Below the pieces are notes generated by a model. The model had not been told where the DNA came from, searched no databases, and was given only the letters and a program-made list of their open reading frames with translations. The position numbers and the translations under genes are program-made. 64,000 nt of DNA, taken from the NCBI GenBank assembly GCA_030762935.1, contig CM060895.1:33346501-33410500 (forward strand), in the 5' to 3' direction. Below are positions 34,788 through 45,041 of this stretch, one piece after another. The first letter of the stretch is position 1. The number at the start of each line of letters is the position of its first letter. Source of the DNA: Hymenopus coronatus (Eukaryota > Arthropoda > Insecta > Mantodea > Hymenopodidae).

Positions 34788-35615
34788 TTTTTACTTTCTA
34801 TATACGTATTATGTAGATAGAATATAGAGAAGGTAGATGTATTCAACCCAAAAATTCGATACCGAGATTTCACCGGAAATAACATGTTTTGGGTCCCTCT
34901 GAAACCTTAAAAAAATCATTTCTGGAAAAACGTCCGAGTGTGTGTGTTTGTGGACAGCATAGCTCAAAAACGAAGAGCCCGTTAAATACCAAACTTAGTA
35001 TTTAAGTGTGGTGTCTTTCAAAGATGTCTCACGAAGATTTTCAGGAAAATCCCCCATCCCAAACTACCCTCTACATGGAACTTTTCTCGAAAATTTTGAT
35101 TTTCTCAAAAATGGCTCTAATGATTTTGATTAAAATATCGTATATTAAAACTATTTACCTGACAAAATGTATATCTTGAATTTCCTGGGAATAGTCTCTA
35201 AATGCGGAAGTTTGCATAAACCGTAAGAGCTGGACAAAAACTTAACACACAAAAATGTAGAACACATTAAAACACACAATTTATGTTATATATATTTTTT
35301 CGTGGAGTTGAGCGTTTTTGAGATATTCCTTGTTTTCGGTTTCAGCTTTGAAACATTTATACTTTTATGATACAGGAATTTGCAAACTGCTGTACATACA
35401 AACAAAGGAATTTCAGTCACATAGCAACCAGCTTTTGATTGTTACTTTAACCTACTGTACTCCCTTATTGCGCTTTTACTTACAAGGAAAAAAGTAATAA
35501 GACTAGTTTTGCTAATTTCTCGTTTAGCATGAAGCAAATAGAAGCATAAGCGTTTTAACAATAGTTTGTTGCAGAGATATAGAGAAAGTCATGTGAATGG
35601 AACACATCAGATTTT
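34788..35615 (-). repeat. Family P copy, complete
   Basis: It starts 'ttttactttctatatacg' and ends 'ggaacacatcagattttt'. Confidence 0.92.
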
Positions 35616-35681
35616 TCTATCCAAAGCTCCAAATTTGAGTATTATATTTGAGGTTGTTTCTTTCTTTACATTAAGTGAAAT

Positions 35682-35922
35682 GTACCCCCTCCGATTTTAT
35701 CTAGTAAGAGGTGACATTAAATTCCCGTTACTGGGTAACCTACTCTCAAAAATCCCGTCGGAAGGATTGTTTGCGGATCGGTCACTGCAATTTTACGCAG
35801 AGAAAGTAGCTACGAGTGTCCTTTAATCAGATCTTAGAAAATCCAAGAAATAGATGCTCGTAGTATCGAAATAAATTGGAATTTAATGTCACCTCTTACT
35901 AGATAAAATCGGAGTGGGGTAC
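35682..35922. repeat. Short-loop inverted repeat with 44-base arms
   Basis: The arm at 35682-35725 is the reverse complement of 35878-35922 apart from about one base, with a loop of about 152 bases. Both arms contain 'gattttatctagtaagaggt' or its complement. The right arm runs straight into LINE-like coding sequence, so the left arm looks like a flipped copy of the same stretch. Confidence 0.8.
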
Positions 35923-36321
35923 AGAGCAATACATCAAAACAGATACCAAACTCATTAGAGAGGGGCTTGCGTGGATTAGACTAGGAGCATGGAGGAGCAT
36001 AAAAATTGCTGACGAAAATGGTATGAGAATCCGGCCCCCCATTTGCGAGGAAGAAGAGTCGTGGACCCATATCTTGGTAAGATGTAGGGGTACGGAGGAA
36101 TGGAGAAAAAATATTTACCGCGATTCTTTACAACCGCGAATGTAGAACTAGAAGCATATTGGACGCTACTGGCAGGCACGGAAGACGTGGAAGGGCTAGG
36201 TAAATTTATATTTAAGGCAAGACAGCTTAGATCTGAGAGGGCTGGCAATAGAAAGGATGGGGGGATAAGAATAGCTAAACAAAAGTGGTGTTTGAATGAA
36301 ATCCGTTTCTTTGCATTGCCA
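35923..36321 (+). pseudogene. LINE ORF2 C-terminal fragment
   Basis: One frame reads 'LIREGLAWIRLGAWRS' and then 'PPICEEEESWTHILVRCRGT' (about 36029-36088). This resembles the short C-x-C-x-H-x-C knuckle after the reverse transcriptase in many LINE ORF2 proteins; here the first Cys of the pair appears lost. After a frameshift near 36140 the reading continues 'ELEAYWTLLAGTEDV'. The catalytic domains are absent. The right end abuts a truncated family P copy at 36322. The LINE clade is undetermined and differs from the Jockey-type elements here. Confidence 0.5.
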
Positions 36322-36938
36322 CAAGTTAACAAATTCCCATGAGTGAAAAGTTTGAAGTATTTTAAAACTGAATAAAATAACAAGGATTATCTCAAAAATT
36401 GTCAACTCCAAATTGTGTGTTTAAGCGAGATCTACATATTTTATATAATAACATTGTGCCTATCTTTTACGGTTTAATAGTTATGTAAAATCCAGCAAAA
36501 TTCATCCAGAATAAAAAGGTCTTCAGAGGCTAGTTTCAGAAAACTCAAGATATAGATTTTATTTTTCGTGTAGATATATTTAGTATACCGTATTTTAACC
36601 AAAATCGTGGAGACATTTTCTGAGAAAATAAAAATTTTCGAAAATGTTTCCATGTAGAGATTAGTTTGGGTTGGGGGAATTTTCCTCAAATCTTCCTGTC
36701 GCATCCTTGGTAGACACTAAACTCACCTACCAAGTTCGGTATTTTACCCACTTTCTGTTTTTGAGTTATGTTCATAGACATATGGACACACGCGGACCCT
36801 TTTCTAAAAATGTGTTGTTGTTTTTTTGTCTACAAGGAATCTTATAACGTGTATTTCCGGTGAAATCTAGGTATCGAGTTTTTGGGTGGAATGCAATGCC
36901 CTCTTTATAAATTATGTACATAGAATGTGTAGAGATTT
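36322..36938 (+). repeat. Family P copy, 5' part missing
   Basis: It begins at 'acaagttaacaaattccca' (the 'ggagttgacaaattcctg' block of complete copies) and runs to a degraded palindrome 'aattatgtacatagaatgtg'. Confidence 0.8.
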
Positions 36939-36939
36939 T

Positions 36940-37778
36940 TTTTGTTCAGTCAATCTCAGAATAAGTATTCCCGATGAAATCTCTGTAATATGTAGCATAT
37001 AAATAAACATACACTATTTAATTTCAACATATGCAATAGTTTGAAAGTCATTTCCCACGTACAATAAAAATGCGATGCAGCTGTTAATACATCTAACACA
37101 TTTATTGAAAGTGCAACTATACATCTTATAGCGTAAAGAGAGTTTTGTGTCGAAGTAAAAATATATCTCATGCTCTGTTGAGTTTAAAAGGAATTATCTC
37201 CATCTTATTACTAAACGGATCAAGAACAAATTTAAAAAAAATCTAGCTTCAAATGACTATATCCATTCGGTAGTGGTTAATTATTTCCTTAATTATAGCA
37301 GTAATTGGATTAAAGCTGGAGGCGATGCTATCTTGTTCGGTTGCCATGTTTACGGTTGCGGTACCGTTTCCTTACCTCCCCTATTTACACTGCGACTACT
37401 TGATAAACTTTATACAGGGGGGGGGAGAGGAATGCCATCTCGTGTAATTGTTTCGTAAAGTTCTGGATGGGAATAGTGATAATTTAATACGACTGTTTGC
37501 GAGCCAGTTGCCTTAGCAATCTAATTAACCGGTAACATCATCAAACCGGCACAATGTGCCCAACTTTGCGTCTACAGTTTTATACCCTCATCAAATATCT
37601 CAGCTACTGTGGCGAGTCTGCATTTCCTTTTATTTCCTCTCAACCACGCATTCTTATACTTAGCGACATTTTCTTAATGATACAAACAGAATACATTTTT
37701 ATACGTGTTTCTCGTTTAAAAATGGTTTGAGATTTGAGATTCAACTTACAAGTGAACTTCAACAAATCCTTACAAAAA
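36940..37778. other. No gene recognised
   Basis: Spacer with a G run at 37416-37423. No coding region with a known domain. Confidence 0.35.
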
Positions 37779-37780
37779 GA

Positions 37781-38645
37781 AAAAATCTGATTTGTTCCAT
37801 TCACATGACTTTTTCTACATCTCCGCAAAAAATAACATTAAAAAGCTATGCTTATATTTACTTCAAGCTAATTGAGAAAAAAAATAGCAGAAATAGTCTT
37901 ATTACTTGCTTCCTTGTAAGCATAAGAGAAATAAGGGCGCAGCATAGATTAAAGTGATAATAAAAAGCTGCTTGCTATGCGACTTGTTTGTATGGACAGG
38001 AGTTGACAAATTCCTGTATGAGAAAAGTTTGTTTTTTAAAGCTGAAAAAAAGGACTATTTAAAAATGATCAACTTCATGAAAAAAATGTATATAACATAA
38101 AGTGTGTTTTAACGTGCTTTACATTTTTTGTGTAGTAAGTTTTCATCTATCTCTTACGGTTTAGCAGTTATACAAAATTCCGTAAATTTCATCCAGAATA
38201 AAGTAAGCTTCCGAGGCTATTTCAAGAAAATTGAAGATATACAATTTTATTTTTCAGGTAAATATCTTTAATATACGATATTTTATTCAAAACCGTTAGA
38301 GCCATTTTTAAGAAAATCGACATTTTCGAAAAAAGTTCCATGTAAAGGGTAGTTTGGGGTGGGGGGATTTTTCTCAAAATCTTCGTGTCGCATTCCTGGA
38401 AGATACTAAAATTAAATATCAAGTTTGGTACTTTACCCACTTTTCGTTTTTGAGTTATCGTGTTCTCACATGGACACACTGACACACACACACATACACA
38501 CGGACATTTTTTGAAAATGCTTTTTTTGGATTCAGGGGGACCCATAACATGTATTTCCGGTGAAATCTCGGTATCGAATTTTTTGGTGGAATGCAATATC
38601 TTCCCTATATAGTATGTACATAGTACGAGTAGAGAAAGTAAAAAC
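37781..38645 (+). repeat. Family P copy, complete
   Basis: It starts 'aaaaatctgatttgttccat' and ends 'gagaaagtaaaaac', with the palindrome at 38602-38638 and the CA tract at 38466-38504. Confidence 0.93.
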
Positions 38646-38689
38646 GATCCGTAAGATAAATATCAAGCTAGAGTCAATGACTTCTAAAG

Positions 38690-39060
38690 ATGTGATACAA
38701 ATATTTTATACAAAATCCTCCAACTAAATTTCCATTTATACCACAATTTTTGAAACTCTTTATTTGTCCAAAATTGTAATATAATTATACTATAGGTATA
38801 TAACAGATATCTACATCTCAAATAAAATGTATAACTTCTAGACTAACCTGTGTAGTCCTCTTCATTTGGAAGGAATTTTGTAGATATAATTTTGTTTAGC
38901 TGTTCCAACGTTCATCGATAGACGAAAATGCACTACTCAGAATATTTTGATTTCTTTAAAACAAACAATATATTTTGTATAACTCTCTCGTAGCATGAGC
39001 AATTTTTAATTGCTCTAGAGAAGCTTTAAAAATTACCAAAGTATTGCACAATTCGAGCGA
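38690..39060 (-). repeat. Very diverged family P middle
   Basis: Block order ('caaaatcctccaactaaatt', 'aaataaaatgtataactt', then a 'tagtcctcttca'-like block) follows a minus-orientation copy at low identity. Confidence 0.4.
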
Positions 39061-39065
39061 TTAAT

Positions 39066-39305
39066 AAAGGATATCCTGGGAGTGGCTTATGTCACTAAAA
39101 AGGTTATGTGTATACAATAAATTGTGTGTTTTAAGGGGACCAACCTGTGAAATTTTCAAATGTAATGCTTTTTAAGTAATTACGTTTTTTTCCTCTAATA
39201 TTATGTAAATCTAATTCTGAAATTTTGAAACAATGCATCAAGTAATTTAGCAGAAAAAAGGACCTCTACCAAATAGGCTTCTTGGGCTTTGGTTTTCAAA
39301 ATTTT
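39066..39305. other. Unassigned spacer
   Basis: It contains 'ttttaaggggaccaacctg' at about 39130, reminiscent of a DNA-transposon terminus, but no partner end was found. Confidence 0.3.
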
Positions 39306-39310
39306 GTAAC

Positions 39311-39803
39311 GAAATCTACATTTTTTGTGCAGTAAGTTTTTGTCTATCTCTTAAGGTTTAACCGTTATGCAAAATACTACAAAACTGATCCAAAATAAAG
39401 AGATCTTCACAGGATATTTCCAGCAAATTCAAGATATACATCTTATTTGCGATTTTATTCCTCAATGTGCGGTAATTTAATAAAAATCGTTACAGCCATT
39501 TTTGAGAAAAACAACATTTTCAAACATTTTTCCATGTAATAGGTAGTTTGTGGTGCGGAGATTTTCTTGAAAATATTCGTACGCATCTTTAGAAGATACT
39601 ATAGATAAATACAAAGTTTGGTATTTAATGGTCTTTTCATTTTTGAACTATGCTGTTCACAGGCGCGCACACACACACATTTTTCTAAAAATACTTTTTT
39701 CCGTCTCAGGAGACTTCGAAACATATATTTACAGTGAAATCTTTGTATCGAATTTTTGGATGGAATATAATGCCTTTACTATCCACTATATACATTGTAC
39801 ACA
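39311..39803 (+). repeat. Family P copy, 5' half missing
   Basis: It begins at 'gaaatctacattttttgtgc' and ends in a degraded palindrome ('actatatacattgtaca'), where a tRNA-headed SINE adjoins. Confidence 0.8.
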
Positions 39804-39857
39804 CCACGTGGTCAGAGTGGCGCGCTCGATGGAAAGCGAACCCAGAAATTCCGAATG

Positions 39858-40100
39858 GGCCGGTCCCCATGGCCGCGCTCTCTAAAGCGTCTCGCTTTGG
39901 TGTTTCGCAGTGCAGGGGATCGTGGGTTCGAGTCCCGCCTTGGGCATGGGTGTTATATGTTTGTGTATGTGTGTGTAAAAAGTAAAAAAAGACAGAAATT
40001 CAGTAATCATACAGTAATCACAGTAATCAAATTAGGTAAATAAAAAGTAGGGTGTACAGTGTCGGAGTCCCGGAACTGTATTTTAAAAAAGAAAAAAAAA
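39858..40100 (+). repeat. tRNA-headed SINE (family D), unit 1
   Basis: A B box GGTTCGAGTCC lies at 39925-39935, after 'ggccggtccc' and 'gcgctctctaaagcgtct'. The unit ends in an A-rich tail at about 40081-40100. Confidence 0.75.
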
Positions 40101-40102
40101 AT

Positions 40103-40337
40103 GGCCGGTCCCGTGCCCGCGCTCGCTAAAGTGGTGCTTCGTGGCGTAGGGGATTGTGGGTTCGAGTCCCGCCTTGGGCATGGGTATTTGTTTGTTTTTT
40201 AATGTGTGTATGTATGTGTATTTAGAATCAAAAAGCAAAATCTAAATCAAATAGGTCAACGAAAGAATTGTAGGGAAACTGAAAAAAAGAGGAAAAAGGA
40301 ATACAGGGCCGAAGTCTCGACAAGCCTCCGGAACTGT
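40103..40337 (+). repeat. tRNA-headed SINE (family D), unit 2
   Basis: A second copy in direct tandem with the first: 'ggccggtcccgtgcccgcgc' with the B box at 40159-40169, sharing 'cccgccttgggcatgggt' and the 3' 'ccggaactgt' block. The pair looks like a SINE dimer or an insertion into the tail of unit 1. Confidence 0.75.
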
Positions 40338-41226
40338 GTTTTTACTTTATCTAGCCCCATATGTACAATGTACACGGGGATAGAGAAGGTATTGTAATGC
40401 ACCCAAAAGTTCGATACCGAGATTTCACCAGAAATATATGTTTTGGGGTCCCCTGAGTTCGAAAAAGGCATTTTTTAAAAAAGGACCGTGTGTGTGTCTG
40501 TCTGTCTGTCTGTGGACAGCATAGCCCCAAAACAAAAATACCGTTAAATACCAAACTTGGTATTTAGGTTTATTATTTTCCAAGTATGCGACACGAAGAT
40601 TTTCAAAAAAATCCCCCCTCCACAAACAAACCCATTACATGGAAAACGTTTCGAAAATTTTGATTTTCTTGAAAATGGATCTAACGATTTTGATTAAAAT
40701 CCCGTATATTACTGCTATTTATGTCCGAAATAAAATGTATATCTCGAATTTATTGGGAATAGCCTCTGAAGACCTCTTTATTCTGGATGAATTTTGCTGC
40801 ATTTTGCGTAGCTGCTAAACCGTAAGAGATAGAAAAAAAAAACGTGTTGCGCAAAAAGTGTACCTCATGACAAAACACACAATTTTTGTCCTTTACGTTT
40901 TTGTTGTGGAGGTAAGCGTTTTCCAGATATTCTTTGTTATTGGTTTCAATTGTGAAGTACTTTAACTTTTCTCACACAGGAAGTGTCTGTTTTTCTTTTG
41001 TTTTACTCCTGGCTAAGCAAAGAAAGAAGTGATTTGCAATGACAATCGCATAACGATAGCTTTTAAAACATTTGACAACCACTTTAGCATAGTGCATTCC
41101 CTTATTCCATTCTACTTATAAGGAACTAAGTAATAACATTCTGCTAACATTTATCTTGATTAGCATTGTGTACAAAGAAGAATAATCTTTTGTAGGAGTT
41201 TTTTAGAGCAGCTAGAGAAAGTCTTG
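40338..41226 (-). repeat. Family P copy, nearly complete
   Basis: It starts 'tgtttttactttatctagcc' with a modified palindrome and ends in a degraded 'gcagctagagaaagtcttg'. Confidence 0.88.
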
Positions 41227-41230
41227 AAAG

Positions 41231-41570
41231 TCTTGAATTTTCTGGGAATCGTCTCTAAAGACTTTTTTATTCTGGATGAATTTTACGGAATTTTGCATAA
41301 CTAGCAAACCGTAAGAGATAGACAAAAACTTACTTCACACAAAAAATTTAGATCTCGTTAATATATATAACTTATATTAGGTGCATTTTTTCATACAGCT
41401 CCTGTCTATAGAAGCAAAAGAGATTCAGACAAATAGCAACCAGCTTTTGACTAATACTACTTATTTAACTACTCCCATGAAGTAAAAGGAAGCCAAGCAT
41501 TAACTTTTTAACAATAATTTGTTGCAGAAATACAGAGAAAGTCATGTGAATGGGAAACATTAGATTTTTA
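41231..41570 (-). repeat. Family P half copy directly following another
   Basis: It begins mid-family at 'tcttgaattttctgggaatc' and ends 'gggaaacattagattttt', head to tail with the previous copy. Confidence 0.8.
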
Positions 41571-41692
41571 TAAAAAAAAAAAGTAAGAAAGTGTGATGCT
41601 CTCATGTTAATAGTGGAACCATCTCGCTCAGTGGTAGTGGGTAGGGAAAGCTATGTGAATATACCTCATATCCTCTGAAGTTAACACTACAT

Positions 41693-41944
41693 TTATCGAC
41701 TACCGAGCTTTATGTATTGCAATAGGTTTTGTTTTCTCCTTCTGAACGCCATAAATTGTTCTACTGTCAGTGCAGTTTTATAGTTGAGTAGATGCTTAAT
41801 CCAGATGATGAAGGCATTTCTGATGTAGGCTGCAAGTGAAATGACAAAGTGCCAGAAAATTTTCCGGTTATTCGAACACGAAATTATCTTGGCACGGCAC
41901 GGAAAATATGTTCGGGAAATGCTTTTATTTGTAAACTGAAACAA
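41693..41944 (-). pseudogene. Possible piggyBac-like transposase fragment
   Basis: The minus-strand frame contains 'KIFWHFVISLA', 'NAFIIW' and 'ALTVEQFMAFRRR'. The order and spacing recall the C-terminal 'FF/FW..v..A..NA(Y/F)i' and 'lt..qF' region of piggyBac-family transposases. Without a search this is a weak call. No upstream catalytic DDD region, TTAA duplication or TIR was found. Confidence 0.3.
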
Positions 41945-42198
41945 AGGGCCGGATTTGAGAGAGTGCCAGCGCTGGGCGTGATTTACATTTCTTTAATATT
42001 GATGGCTTTGTGTGCAATTGTCATATCTGTGAGAGAAAGTAAAAGATTCAGTGTTTGAAACTGTAGGTTCCATTACAAGAGTAAAAGGTGGCTTATACTG
42101 CTTAAAATGCATATCGCGTTTCCCTTGCTCTGCGCCCTGCCTAGTCCCTTCTACATTCCTGATTCAAGGCATTTTATATTTTGATAAATTGTGTTCCC
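41945..42198. other. Unassigned spacer
   Basis: Nothing recognised; open frames here are short. Confidence 0.3.
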
Positions 42199-42199
42199 C

Positions 42200-42349
42200 T
42201 TTTTACTTTCTGTACTACTCTTAAAGTAAGTTATATTCTACCCAAAAGTTCTATAATGAAGTTGTACTGGAAATATACGTTTAGGGATTTACTGATTAAA
42301 AGAGTTTTAGAAAAACGTTCGTGTGTGTGCGTGTGAACAGCATAACTCC
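42200..42349 (-). repeat. Family P end fragment
   Basis: A start-of-copy fragment ('ctttttactttctgtactac' to 'gtgtgaacagcataactcc') is followed at once by the start of another copy in the same orientation. Confidence 0.7.
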
Positions 42350-43270
42350 ATTTTCTACACGTACTATGCACATAGTGTATAGAGAAGGTATTGTAATGCA
42401 CGCAAGAATTCAATACCGAAATTTCACCGAAAATACATGTTTTGAGACCCTCTGAATCTAAAAAAACATTTTTAGAGAAAGGTCCGTTAGTGTGTCTGTC
42501 GTTCTGTCTGTAAGTGTGTGTGTGTGTCTGTGGAATCGCCCTCCGTGGTGTAATGGTTACCATTCATATACCCAAGGTCGCGGGTTCAAACCCGGCGGAG
42601 GACGATGGATTTTTTCGGGTGTAAAAATCCTGAGCATGGCTTTCTTCAGAAGGGAAGTAAAGCCGTTGGTCCCGTGTCGTAGATTTACGGCACGTAAAAG
42701 AACCTCAAGTCTGATAAGAGAGGCCTCTGAGCAAAATTAAGCGGTCTTTCACGCCCAATATAGAATGGGACGCTGAGAACCACAGCAGTTACAGAGCGTC
42801 CATAAATAACACGCCATTTCCATTTTTGTAAGTGTGTGTATCTGTGGGCAGCACAGCTCTAAAACAAACAGTCGGTTAAATACTAAACTTGGTATTTAAG
42901 TTGGGCATCTTCCAAGGATACGATACGAAGATTTTAAACAAAATCCCCCACCCCCAACTACCCTTTTCATGAAATATTTTTCGAGAATTTAGGTTTTCCC
43001 AAAAATGGCTCTAACGTTTTTTATTAAAATATCTTATGTTTAAGATATTTTTATGACGAATAAAATACATATCTTAAATTTTCTGGGAATAGCCTCTGAA
43101 GACCTCTTCATGCAGGACAGCTTTTGAATAATTGGCAAACCGTAACAGATATACACAAAATCACTACACAAATAGTATAGATCCCATTAAAACACACAAT
43201 ATATCTCGCATTCATTTTTTGTGAAGTAAACTGTTTTCGAGATATTGGGGAATATTGGTTTTAATTTCAA
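42350..43270 (-). repeat. Family P copy interrupted by a SINE
   Basis: It starts 'attttctacacgtactatgc' with a well-kept palindrome. The SINE at 42534-42827 sits in the GT tract. It ends around 43270 without the CATCAGATTTTT terminus. Confidence 0.88.
42534..42827 (+). repeat. tRNA-headed SINE (family A) with target-site duplication
   Basis: Second copy of the 1674 family, with B box GGTTCAAACCC at 42583-42593. It is flanked by imperfect duplications of the GT tract: 42510-42533 ('gtaagtgtgtgtg...tctgtgg') and 42828-42848 ('gtaagtgtgtgtatctgtgg'). The insertion is younger than the host family P copy. Confidence 0.9.
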
Positions 43271-43274
43271 GCCA

Positions 43275-43560
43275 GTAAATTTGGACTAAAATTATGTGCT
43301 AACTCGGAAATAGTGATTTCAAACAAAACATCTCCAATGCTTTTTATTAGTTTTATTATACTAATTTTAATAATATACTCGACACAACTTATTTGAATGG
43401 AGAATAAATAACACTGAAGCTGTAGTTTATATATTTATTATATTTATAAGAACTAAAGTTTTATTTTACAAGAAAACCTAATGTTTCATTTAAACAATAT
43501 AAATTAAATATAGGTTGTAAATGGGTTTAAAATATATTTAACATAGATTTGTATGTTTTC
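43275..43560. other. Unassigned AT-rich spacer
   Basis: No repeat or coding region recognised. Confidence 0.35.
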
Positions 43561-43957
43561 ACGAAATCTAAATTTTAGTAAGATTTTCAATAATCATTCA
43601 GAATGAAGAGGGCTTCAAAGATTATTCCTCGAAAATGCAATATTATGCATACATTTTATTTGTCGTGTAAATATTTAACATAAGATACTTTAATCAAAAT
43701 CATTAGGGCCATTTTTGAGAAAGTTTCGAAAAATGTTCCTTTTAAAGACTAGTTTTGGGTGGGGTATTTTCCTGAAACTCTTTGTGTCACATTCTTAGAT
43801 GGCACGAAATTTAAATTTCAACTTTGGTACCTAACCAACATTTTGTTTTTGAGTTGTTCATAGATTCTGGAACATTGAAATCTGCGATGAAATCTCGGTG
43901 TGAATTTTTGTGTGGAATGCTGTTGTGAACATTGTACGTGGTAGAGAAATTAAAAAT
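43561..43957 (+). repeat. Family P copy, 5' half missing
   Basis: It starts near 'acgaaatctaaattttag' and ends 'gtggtagagaaattaaaaat'. The CA tract and part of the palindrome are deleted. Confidence 0.7.
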
Positions 43958-43959
43958 CC

Positions 43960-44505
43960 TGGCTCGATCTGCAACCCGAATGCGATGATCACTTCTAGCA
44001 AGAAACGGACCTCTGGTATACAAGCCCCAAGACGTTGCCATGGAGACATCTAGCTCGCCCGAAGCAGCCTTGAAAACCAACTTTACTCTTGTAGAATCCA
44101 CCCACATTGCCATATTACGTCACTCCGCCAACGAGCCAAACCACTTCGCATTTTGAATTATAATCAATACGTATAATCGTGGCAAGCTTCTTGCACATCT
44201 GGAACACGCTGCTTGCAGTGTGTGTCGCTTAACGTTCCCTTTAATTTAAAGTTGGCAAACTTGGTGGAGTTCCCTCCTTTGATGAAACACTGTAAGGTAT
44301 ACTCTCTCTTTGTGTTTTCTAACCAAGGAGTGCCAGGTGTGCATACACCGCACTCCAGCCGCAAATTAGCAAGGAAAGACACTCCACCCAGAATACTTTG
44401 AATATATTATTCGTGTCTGTAATTAGAACGTCCTATTCCAACCGCAACAACGTGAGGTCCACCACATCCACCCTCTTTTACCCCCTGCCCCCTACACCCA
44501 AGAAG
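43960..44505. other. No gene recognised
   Basis: GC-balanced sequence. A minus-strand frame at 44164-44382 has six Cys, but I recognise no domain and see no splice context. Confidence 0.3.
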
Positions 44506-44509
44506 GTGG

Positions 44510-44510
44510 G

Positions 44511-44560
<50 letters not shown>
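44510..44560. repeat. GA microsatellite
   Basis: About 25 units of (GA)n with one interruption ('gaaag' at 44521-44525). Confidence 0.95.
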
Positions 44561-44562
<2 letters not shown>

Positions 44563-44649
44563 AATCTGCATTCCACTACCACAAAGACGTACGGTATAAG
44601 TTTTGTTTGTAACTGTTCATTGTACGTTATATACAGACTATACCTGGGC

Positions 44650-44945
44650 TTCTCAAACGGTAAAATTTGGCGCGTGCAAACCGAGGTATAATGTGCTCTG
44701 CACCGTGCATCGGTCCGACTCAGCAGCAGCAGCAGAGCAATTGGCAGGCTGAGGGCAGCCCGAGGTGTGATACACGTGTCCCTGTTCTCGGAGAGAACTT
44801 AACCACGTTCTGACGGGATTGTGGGGTTTTGCAGGATGGCGGGTGAGTGTTGGGGTTGTGGAGTGACGGGAGGAGGCAAGTGTTGCCCCTCGACGGTTGC
44901 TTATGATGGTGTAACGGCCCTTGTGCACCGCTGGTGTGTGTTATC
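44650..44945. other. GC-rich stretch, possibly the 3' end of the LINE
   Basis: The composition matches the LINE that follows on the minus strand, so it may be its 3' untranslated region. A short CAG run lies at 44720-44733. No poly(T) marking the LINE tail was found. Confidence 0.3.
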
Positions 44946-45041
44946 AAAATGTTTGTTTTGAGGTTTTAACTTTGAATCCAAGCAACTCTTGAAGGATTGT
45001 AAGGAGCTTTAGTCGTAGCAGCTGTTGGAGGTGCTCCTTCG

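Noticed and set aside
44164..44382. Cys-containing 72-codon minus-strand frame
   Set aside because: No known zinc-finger spacing, no splice signals identified, and an open frame also exists on the other strand.
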